A stretch of 43,318 bases of DNA from contig PBNH01000008.1 of assembly GCA_002723035.1 (NCBI GenBank), positions 55,026 to 98,343 on the forward strand, in the 5' to 3' direction. The notes under the pieces are model-generated. The model was not told the DNA's origin and searched no databases. It was given only the letters and a program-made list of their open reading frames with translations. Both the position numbers and the translations under genes were made by a program. Source of the DNA: Rhodobiaceae bacterium. Lineage in GTDB: Bacteria; Pseudomonadota; Alphaproteobacteria; MED-G09. Positions 37,948 through 43,318 of the stretch are shown here, piece by piece (positions within the stretch are counted from its first letter, which is position 1; every line of letters starts with the position of its first letter).

Positions 37948-38448
37948 TTATTTAAATAGACCTACCCTTAAATCTTCTGCTTTATAAATTATTTCTCCAT
38001 CAGCAAATAGTAGCCCATCACCAATACCTAGAATTAATTTGCTTGTTAAAACTCTTTTTAAAGTAATCTGATATTCTAACTTTTTTATAGTTGGTAAAAC
38101 CATTCCAGAAAATTTTACTCCTCCAACTGATAATGCTCTTCCTTTTCCCTCAAGCCCAAGCCAGCCCAAATAAAATCCAAGAAGCTGCCACATTGCATCA
38201 AGTCCCAAACAGCCAGGCATTACAGGGTCATTAACAAAGTGACAATCAAAAAACCAGAGATCAGGTTTTATATCAAGCTCTGCTATGACCATACCTTTTC
38301 CATTATCACCTCCGTCCTCATTAATATTAGTTATTCTATCAAACATTAGCATTGGTGGCATTGGAAGTTGAGGGTTACCCTCTCCAAACATCTCACCTTT
38401 TGCGCAAGATATTAAGTCTTCTAAATTATAATTATTTTTTTCTTTCAT
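37948..38448 (-). CDS. fabA: 3-hydroxydecanoyl-[ACP] dehydratase/isomerase FabA
   Basis: A 166-residue hotdog-fold enzyme that dehydrates 3-hydroxydecanoyl-ACP and isomerises the trans-2 to the cis-3 double bond. Catalytic His70 (Phe-Asp-Cys-His-Phe) and Asp84 (Leu-Gly-Leu-Asp-Ala) stand at the same numbers as I recall for E. coli FabA. It is the first gene of fabA-fabB-fabI and is divergent from the irr-like gene. The 77-base gap upstream contains a dyad that could control both directions. Confidence 0.96.
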   Translation of the reverse strand: MKEKNNYNLEDLISCAKGEMFGEGNPQLPMPPMLMFDRITNINEDGGDNGKGMVIAELDIKPDLWFFDCHFVNDPVMPGCLGLDAMWQLLGFYLGWLGLEGKGRALSVGGVKFSGMVLPTIKKLEYQITLKRVLTSKLILGIGDGLLFADGEIIYKAEDLRVGLFK

Positions 38449-38470
38449 TTAATCCTCAATAACTTTTACC

Positions 38471-38502
38471 ATAGTTGAATATCAGTGATAAGTGATAACT
38501 AT
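38471..38502. promoter_or_regulatory. Imperfect dyad in the fabA/irr divergent region
   Basis: ATAGTT (38471-38476) and AACTAT (38497-38502) form the outer arms. Inside, ATCA (38481-38484) pairs with TGAT (38493-38496), giving ten paired bases with a 4-base bulge. The inner part also contains a direct repeat of TGATAA spaced 8 bases apart. It lies between fabA and the irr-like gene, where a shared operator would be expected. No known box is matched with confidence. Confidence 0.3.
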
Positions 38503-38525
38503 ATTTTTTCTTCTTTTAATTGATT

Positions 38526-38941
38526 ATGACTTTTACAATATATATTATCCGCTCGATAAAAAATTTTATAAATATACTTAAAAAACACAATCTTAGACCA
38601 CAAAGCAACGAGTAAATCTTGGTTATATCCTCTTTGCTAAAGGCAATAGGCATATTACTGCGGAGATCCTAAAAAAAGAAACAGATAAAGAGAAACTGGT
38701 GGTTTCTCCAGCAACAGTTTATAATGTTTTAAATGATTTTTATTATGCAGGTCTCTTTATTAAGTTAAATATCGGTAATGATAAAACTTGGTACGACACA
38801 AACGTAAAGCATCATTACCATATATTTAGTGAAAAAAATTCTGAATTAGTTGATTTAGAACCTTCAGAATTAGAGATTAAAATTTCAAAAAAGTTTACAA
38901 AAAATCAGATTAAAAAAATTGATCCAGTAGTAAAAATTTAA
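38526..38941 (+). pseudogene. irr: Irr-like Fur-family iron regulator, frame interrupted near its N-terminus
   Basis: The intact-looking part, in frame from 38606, reads Gln-Arg-Val-Asn-Leu-Gly ... Phe-Ala-Lys-Gly-Asn-Arg-His-Ile-Thr-Ala-Glu. It continues with Ser-Pro-Ala-Thr-Val-Tyr-Asn-Val-Leu, Trp-Tyr-Asp-Thr-Asn and His-His-Tyr-His, all Irr features. The preceding Leu-Lys-Lys-His-Asn-Leu-Arg-Pro lies in another frame that opens with ATG at 38526 and stops at 38613-38615. One added A near 38600-38605 would join them into about 138 residues. Irr senses iron through haem and controls iron and haem genes. The gene is either a pseudogene or carries a sequencing error; without repair the first usable start (GTG 38699) lacks the N-terminal helices. 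Confidence 0.8.
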
Positions 38942-39019
38942 TTCTTTATTTCCTTTCACTTTAAAGCATTGTCTTTTAATGTATTTTCTTATTCTTTGAT
39001 TAGAGGGTAATTTTAAGTA

Positions 39020-39802
39020 ATGAAAAATCAACTTTTTGACCTAACAAAAAAAGTTTCACTAATAACTGGAGGTAATGGCGGCATAGGCCTTGGTATGGCG
39101 AAGGGATTAGCCTCTTGTGGATCTGATATTGCCATCATTGGGCGAAATATAGAAAAAAATTTAAAAGCTAAAGAAGAACTAATGCAATTTGATGTCAAAG
39201 TTGAAACTTATTCCATTGATGTTTCTAATGAAAAAGATGTCAAGAAAACAGTTTTGAATGTTGTTAATGATTTCGGTAGAATTGATACTGTTTTTGCAAA
39301 TGCTGGTATGAATCTATTCGGAGGATCTTTTGAGGATATGGACACAGATGTCTATAGGAAAGTATTAGCTGTAAATTTAGATGGAGTATTTTTTACCTTG
39401 AGAGAGTCTTGTAGGCATATGGTTGAAAGAGCAAAAAATGGTGACCCTGGTGGTTCTGTGGTTGGGGTTGCTAGTCTTGCTGGAATAGAGGGTGCTGCAA
39501 AAACACAACCATATTCTGCTTCCAAAGGAGGTATCAGGGCAATAATAAAAGGTATAGCAGTTGAGCATGCTAAGTACGGTATAAGGGCAAATACTATAGT
39601 GCCAGGCTGGATTGCTACTGATATGACTGAGATTAATCAAAATAGTGAAAAATTTACTGACAAAGTAATTTCTAGAGTACCAATGAGAAGATGGGGTGAT
39701 CCAGAGGATTTTTCAGGAATAGCAGTGTACTTAGCCTCTGACTCTTCATCATACCATTCTGGAGACTCATTTGTTGTAGATGGTGCATACGCAATATTTT
39801 AA
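39020..39802 (+). CDS. Short-chain dehydrogenase/reductase (classical SDR)
   Basis: A 260-residue classical SDR of unknown substrate. The NAD(P) loop Thr-Gly-Gly-Asn-Gly-Gly-Ile-Gly is at residues 16-23, Asn-Ala-Gly is at about 94-96, and the catalytic Ser and Tyr-Ser-Ala-Ser-Lys (Tyr-x3-Lys) follow. The C-terminal Pro-Gly-Trp-Ile-x-Thr-x-Met segment and ending resemble sugar-acid dehydrogenases such as gluconate 5-dehydrogenase or 2-deoxygluconate dehydrogenase, or 3-oxoacyl reductases. Substrate cannot be fixed from sequence. It stands alone between the irr-like gene and a convergent operon; an AGAGGG lies upstream but rather far from the ATG. Confidence 0.88.
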   Translation: MKNQLFDLTKKVSLITGGNGGIGLGMAKGLASCGSDIAIIGRNIEKNLKAKEELMQFDVKVETYSIDVSNEKDVKKTVLNVVNDFGRIDTVFANAGMNLFGGSFEDMDTDVYRKVLAVNLDGVFFTLRESCRHMVERAKNGDPGGSVVGVASLAGIEGAAKTQPYSASKGGIRAIIKGIAVEHAKYGIRANTIVPGWIATDMTEINQNSEKFTDKVISRVPMRRWGDPEDFSGIAVYLASDSSSYHSGDSFVVDGAYAIF

Positions 39803-39812
39803 AAAGATTTAT

Positions 39813-40337
39813 TTAGTTGACCCCCCAAATATACTCTTTTTTTATATATCCTGATAATTTATATGAGCTTTTAAAAAAATATTTTTCTTTTTTTACCTTT
39901 AATTCAATTTTACATAAATCCTCCTTACAATTTTTAAAGGCAGCAATTACCCCGTCTTGAACATGAGCTATAGGCTTTGAATTTTTGTCTGTAATTGTTA
40001 TTTGTTTTTGTTTTGATAAGGCTATCTCAGAAAAACTTTTATTATTTTGAATTATTACATTCCTTTTCTCTGATATTTGACTTGAGTTAATCCAACCCTT
40101 TTGATTAGAAGGAAGTAATACTTCATTCCATTCATTCTTTTTTCTCAGTATTTTTAAAGGAAGTCCTTTTCTTTTATACACCCAAATAACCTTATTATCT
40201 TTTGATGGACCCGTTCTTAGATAGGTTTTATTATATTTAAGAGACGCCCAAGAAGAGCTAATTTTATTAGCATAAACAACTTGATTATTTACTATAAGAA
40301 AAAGAATAAATAGTATGCATAAAATATAACTTTTCAT
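39813..40337 (-). CDS. Secreted SH3-like domain protein
   Basis: A 174-residue protein with a signal peptide (residues 1-23, a hydrophobic Leu/Ile core, cleavage likely after Tyr-Ala). A bacterial SH3-like domain at about 31-87 begins with Thr-Tyr-Leu-Arg-Thr-Gly-Pro-Ser and ends with Gly-Trp-Ile. A second, weaker SH3-like half follows (about 95-170). It resembles the DUF1058/SH3_4 family common in Alphaproteobacteria, probably periplasmic and possibly cell-wall-binding; its role is unknown. It begins 3 bases after the ThiF/MoeB-like gene, as last member of the ubiB-coaBC-dut-thiF operon. Confidence 0.8.
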   Translation of the reverse strand: MKSYILCILFILFLIVNNQVVYANKISSSWASLKYNKTYLRTGPSKDNKVIWVYKRKGLPLKILRKKNEWNEVLLPSNQKGWINSSQISEKRNVIIQNNKSFSEIALSKQKQITITDKNSKPIAHVQDGVIAAFKNCKEDLCKIELKVKKEKYFFKSSYKLSGYIKKEYIWGVN

Positions 40338-40340
40338 ATT

Positions 40341-41102
40341 TTACCGACCCGTTCCGTTAAGTATATTTTTTTTATCCCAATTTATCTTTATTATTCTTGT
40401 ATTATTTGTTAATCCATCAAAAATCAAAAGCTTTCCAGTCAAGTTGTCTTCAGTTTTGATGATTTGTTTAATTAATTCTGTAGCTTGTAATGAGCCAATT
40501 ACTCCTGCTATTGGACCTAATACACCTATATGATCACAATCATTCTCATTCGTTTTATTTATTTTTAGACATCTATAAGAAGGATATGGCATATTATTTT
40601 TATCTTTTTTATAAGATTTAAATGTTGAAACTTGACCAAAAAACCCAGAAACAGATGCATAAATTAGTGGTTTATTATTATTGAAGCATTCATCATTTAT
40701 TATCAACTTACTTGAATAATTATCAGTACAGTCAACTATGAAATCAAAGTCCTTTATAATTTTCTTTGCATTTTTTTTATTTAATCGGTCTTTATAGATG
40801 ATGGTTTTTGTTTCAGGATTAATTGAATTTAAAAATTTTTCAGCTATTTCAACTTTTGGCTTACCAGTATCTTTCACTGTAAAGATTGTTTGTCTGTGAA
40901 GATTTGATATACCTACATCATCATTATCAATTAGCCCAATTGTACCTATACCTGATCCAGCTGTATATTGAAGGACTGGGCAACCAAGCCCACCTATGCC
41001 CACTATCAATACCTTAGACTCTTTTAATAATTTTTGTCCATAACCACCAACCTCTTTTAGAACTAAATGATTTGAATATCTCTCTACAGAACTATTCTTC
41101 AT
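40341..41102 (-). CDS. ThiF/MoeB-family adenylyltransferase
   Basis: A 253-residue E1-like enzyme. The ATP loop Gly-Ile-Gly-Gly-Leu-Gly is at residues 35-40. An Asp-Asp-Val-Gly-Ile-Ser-Asn-Leu-His-Arg-Gln segment (61-71) and Asp-Cys-Thr-Asp-Asn (124-128) follow. Such enzymes adenylate the C-terminus of a small sulfur carrier (ThiS or MoaD) for thiamine or molybdopterin synthesis. Of the four zinc cysteines of MoeB, only Cys178 is seen: position 175 is Ser and no C-terminal CxxC exists. Cys189 (Asn-Asp-Cys) remains. Which carrier it serves cannot be told. It overlaps dut by 11 bases. Confidence 0.88.
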   Translation of the reverse strand: MKNSSVERYSNHLVLKEVGGYGQKLLKESKVLIVGIGGLGCPVLQYTAGSGIGTIGLIDNDDVGISNLHRQTIFTVKDTGKPKVEIAEKFLNSINPETKTIIYKDRLNKKNAKKIIKDFDFIVDCTDNYSSKLIINDECFNNNKPLIYASVSGFFGQVSTFKSYKKDKNNMPYPSYRCLKINKTNENDCDHIGVLGPIAGVIGSLQATELIKQIIKTEDNLTGKLLIFDGLTNNTRIIKINWDKKNILNGTGR

Positions 41103-41562
41103 CTTTTTTTATTAAAATACCTGTTGATCCAAAACCATCTTTACCTCTATCAGTAGTATCTAGTTCATCTACAGAGATAAGATCAAATTGTTCAATTTTT
41201 GAAATAACCATTTGAGCAATTCTCATTCCCCTTAAAATTTCAAAATCTTTATTACTATGATTTATCAACATTACTAGAATTTCTCCTCTGTAATCACTGT
41301 CTATTGTGCCTGGTGAATTTAGAACTGTAATACCATTTTTTGCAGCTAAACCTGATCGAGGCCTAATTTGAGCTTCGTATCCAGGAGGAATTGATATAGC
41401 TATTCCAGTCGGAATCATTTCTGCTTTTCTCGGGAGAATTATTATTTTTGTATCTTCTTTAGTAGCTGCAAAAAGATCTAAACCGGCAGCACCCTCACTT
41501 TCATACTTTGGAAGAGGAAGACCAAAACCATTTTCCAGGATTTTAACTTCTAGATTTCTCAT
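41092..41562 (-). CDS. dut: Deoxyuridine 5'-triphosphate nucleotidohydrolase
   Basis: A 156-residue trimeric dUTPase that hydrolyses dUTP to dUMP, keeping uracil out of DNA. All five motifs are visible: Gly-Ala-Ala-Gly-Leu-Asp-Leu (1), Arg-Pro-Arg-Ser-Gly-Leu-Ala (2), Gly-Thr-Ile-Asp-Ser-Asp-Tyr-Arg-Gly-Glu (3), Arg-Ile-Ala-Gln-Met-Val (4) and Arg-Gly-x-x-Gly-Phe-Gly-Ser-Thr-Gly (5). Its ATG overlaps the coaBC stop (ATGA). coaBC-dut is a conserved pair in many proteobacteria. Confidence 0.97.
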   Translation of the reverse strand: MRNLEVKILENGFGLPLPKYESEGAAGLDLFAATKEDTKIIILPRKAEMIPTGIAISIPPGYEAQIRPRSGLAAKNGITVLNSPGTIDSDYRGEILVMLINHSNKDFEILRGMRIAQMVISKIEQFDLISVDELDTTDRGKDGFGSTGILIKKDEE

Positions 41563-42761
41563 GCTGCATTATCAAAGTAATCAATTATTTTATTACATAA
41601 TTTTTCAGCAACATTTTTTTTACTGATCAGACCCCAGTTTTCTTCCAAGTTATTTGTAAGAAATGAAACTTCATTCATATCATTATCAAAAACGCTTTTA
41701 TTATTTTGAATATGACTATTTGCTATTATCCAATCGCAAGATTTTTTAACCATCTTACTTTTTGCTGATTTAATAAGATTTTCTGTTTCAAGAGTAAATC
41801 CAACAACTAATTCAGGTCTATTTTTATTGTTTTCACTTATAGTCTTAAGAATATCGGGGTTTTGCTCTAATATTATATTTACGTCTTTATTTTTGTTTTT
41901 TGATTTTTTTATTTTTTTTGAAGATTGATTTGCAACTTTCCAATCTGAAACAGCTGCCGCAAATATTGAGATATCCACAGGTAAAGAATTCATACAAGCC
42001 TCTAGCATTTCATTGGCAGTATTTATTTCTGTGACTTTAACATTATCTGGATAAGGTATATTAACTGGTCCAGTTATTAGGTGAGTTTCAGCTCCAAGCT
42101 TACTTAAAAGCGAAGCTATTGCATGCCCTTGTTTACCTGAAGATCTGTTAGATATAAAACGAACTGGATCTATCGGCTCAATAGTGGGCCCTGATGTAAC
42201 AAGAGCTTTTTTACCTTTAAGCGGAGCTGAATTAATTAAATAACTTATTTCTTTATATATTTCTTCAACTTTTGACATTTTACCAGAACCTACTTCTCCA
42301 CACGCCATCTCGCCATCATCAGGCCCTACAAAAATATGACCATTATTCTTTAGAGATTTTATATTTTCGATAGTAGCTGGATTATTCCACATTTTTACAT
42401 TCATTGATGGGGCTATTAATAATGGTTTATTATTTGCTAATAGAATTGATGTTGCTAAGCTATCAGAAATTCCATGAACCATTTTTGCAATTATATTTGC
42501 AGTTGCCGGAGCAAGAACAATTAGATCAGCATCTCTGGATAATCTTATATGCCCAATTTTGCTTTCATTCTCAATATCAAATAGATCTGTATAGACCTTA
42601 TTTTGTGATAAAGATGCAAAAGATAAAGGCTGAACAAACTTTGTAGCACTTTTAGTTAGAACGCAGGTAACATCATCTCCTCTTCTTTTAATCTCTCGAA
42701 TAAGATCAAGGGATCTGTATGCTGCAATTCCTCCGCTTACTATTAATAAAATTTTTTTCAT
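41559..42761 (-). CDS. coaBC: Bifunctional phosphopantothenoylcysteine decarboxylase / phosphopantothenate-cysteine ligase
   Basis: A 400-residue two-domain enzyme for steps two and three of coenzyme A synthesis. The N-terminal FMN decarboxylase (CoaC, about 1-180) has Gly-His-Ile-Arg-Leu-Ser-Arg with the active His, an Ala-Pro-Ser-Met-Asn-x-x-Met-Trp segment and Ala-Cys-Gly-Glu-x-Gly-x-Gly-Lys-Met. The C-terminal ligase (CoaB) has Thr-Ser-Gly-Pro-Thr-x-Glu-x-Ile-Asp-Pro-Val-Arg-x-Ile-Ser-Asn and Ala-Ala-Val-Ser-Asp-Trp. It follows ubiB after a 74-base gap and is coupled to dut. The tail of coaA opens the window, so two CoA loci are present. Confidence 0.97.
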   Translation of the reverse strand: MKKILLIVSGGIAAYRSLDLIREIKRRGDDVTCVLTKSATKFVQPLSFASLSQNKVYTDLFDIENESKIGHIRLSRDADLIVLAPATANIIAKMVHGISDSLATSILLANNKPLLIAPSMNVKMWNNPATIENIKSLKNNGHIFVGPDDGEMACGEVGSGKMSKVEEIYKEISYLINSAPLKGKKALVTSGPTIEPIDPVRFISNRSSGKQGHAIASLLSKLGAETHLITGPVNIPYPDNVKVTEINTANEMLEACMNSLPVDISIFAAAVSDWKVANQSSKKIKKSKNKNKDVNIILEQNPDILKTISENNKNRPELVVGFTLETENLIKSAKSKMVKKSCDWIIANSHIQNNKSVFDNDMNEVSFLTNNLEENWGLISKKNVAEKLCNKIIDYFDNAA

Positions 42762-42835
42762 GAATATTTCTTTATCTCAAAAGGGTCGAAAAAGCTATTA
42801 ATATATGAATTTGTGTAAATATATTCTGAAAATAT
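42762..42835. other. ubiB-coaBC spacer with AT dyad
   Basis: This 74-base AT-rich gap contains the exact dyad AATATAT (42800-42806) / ATATATT (42819-42825). There is no T-run typical of a terminator on the minus strand and no clear promoter. The arms are purely A/T and could be chance. The ubiB transcript may read through into coaBC. Confidence 0.3.
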
Positions 42836-43318
42836 TTATAAATTAATCAATAAGATAGTAACAATAACTGCTAATATTAATAATACATACTTTGAGGATA
42901 ATATTCTAACATTATTATCATTTTTTATTTCCATAATACTTTTTTCATCTATTTTCAGCCCCCCTTCTCCAAAGGCATTTTTTATTTTCTTAAAATCTTT
43001 TTGTGTTTTTTCTATCTCATTAATAATTGATAAATAGATTTCTTTCGGGCTAGAACTATTTTTTCCTATATTAAAAGGTATATCTGAGAATGCCTTTAAC
43101 TTAATATTTTCTAAATTATTTAAAATTGGCTCTGAAAGAGTCCAAATGTTTAATTTTGGGTTAAATTCTCTTGCCACTCCCTCTGTAACAACCATAGTTT
43201 TTTGAAGTAATAAAAGTTGTGGTTGAGTCTTCATTTCAAATTGATTTGTGATTTCAAAAAGCTGAGATAAAAGATGTCCCATCGATATTTTATCAGAGTC
43301 TTGTCCAAGTATTGGCTC
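42836..43318 (-). CDS. ubiB: UbiB-family atypical kinase (C-terminal part)
   Basis: The frame is open through the right edge, giving at least 160 residues; its N-terminal kinase core lies outside the window. The seen part has Gly-His-Leu-Leu-Ser-Gln-Leu-Phe-Glu-Ile-Thr, Thr-Gln-Pro-Gln-Leu-Leu-Leu-Leu-Gln-Lys-Thr-Met-Val and Glu-Gly-Val-Ala-Arg, characteristic of UbiB C-termini. One hydrophobic helix at the very end would anchor it in the inner membrane. UbiB supports ubiquinone biosynthesis as an ATPase of the Ubi complex. The ubiB-coaBC-dut order is typical of Alphaproteobacteria. Confidence 0.9.
   Translation of the reverse strand, partial: EPILGQDSDKISMGHLLSQLFEITNQFEMKTQPQLLLLQKTMVVTEGVAREFNPKLNIWTLSEPILNNLENIKLKAFSDIPFNIGKNSSSPKEIYLSIINEIEKTQKDFKKIKNAFGEGGLKIDEKSIMEIKNDNNVRILSSKYVLLILAVIVTILLINL

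Noticed and set aside
1-43318. CRISPR arrays, insertion sequences, prophage, toxin-antitoxin or defence genes, tRNA or rRNA genes
   Set aside because: No spaced direct repeats, transposase-like frames, phage genes or structural RNA genes were recognised by reading both strands; nearly every base belongs to a conserved housekeeping gene.

Overview
The window is an AT-rich (roughly one third G+C by eye), very gene-dense piece of an alphaproteobacterial chromosome. Intergenic gaps are usually 0-40 bases, many genes overlap by 4-25 bases, and TTG starts are common. Gene order matches several blocks typical of Alphaproteobacteria: dapB-gpmA-nth near dnaKJ; rph-rdgB-rsmI-gshB; glnD-murJ-trpS-usp-nfuA; tsaB-rimI-fur-miaB-phoH-ybeY-corC-lnt; metK-trmB-rimP-nusA-infB-rbfA-truB-rpsO-pnp; fabI-fabB-fabA facing irr; and ubiB-coaBC-dut-thiF. 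Base composition, compactness and loss of the usual spacer genes (hrcA, hemW, yraN, mutS, ylxR) suggest a streamlined, probably marine, free-living lineage of the HIMB59/SAR11-like type. That placement is inference; no rRNA gene is present to confirm it.

Layout. Bases 1-152 hold the tail of a pantothenate kinase gene, followed by dapB, gpmA and nth on the plus strand. Converging on these is a minus-strand chaperone block, grpE-dnaK-dnaJ, with a heat-shock-type promoter in front of dnaK. From 6104 a plus-strand block carries rph, rdgB, rsmI and gshB, and meets a minus-strand malic enzyme gene (9197-11473). A 241-base divergent gap follows. A long plus-strand run (11715-35875) then covers nitrogen sensing (glnD), the lipid II flippase, tRNA charging and modification, Fe-S cluster assembly, Fur, lipoprotein acylation, SAM synthesis and the translation/RNA decay superoperon ending in pnp. 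A strong hairpin terminator or attenuator sits just before rimP.

The end of the window (35885-43318) is mainly minus strand: the unsaturated fatty acid genes fabI-fabB-fabA, then a plus-strand irr-like regulator and an SDR dehydrogenase, then SH3-domain protein, ThiF/MoeB-like enzyme, dut, coaBC and the C-terminal part of ubiB.

No mobile element, CRISPR array, phage or defence system, tRNA or rRNA was seen. The most notable observations are two conserved genes split by single-base frame changes. phoH breaks exactly at an in-frame A AAA AAA slippery heptamer, and irr breaks in its conserved N-terminal DNA-binding region. Others are an endonuclease III with unusual cysteine spacing, a ThiF/MoeB-like protein without the zinc cysteines, and the rimP leader hairpin. 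I found no convincing undescribed multi-gene system.
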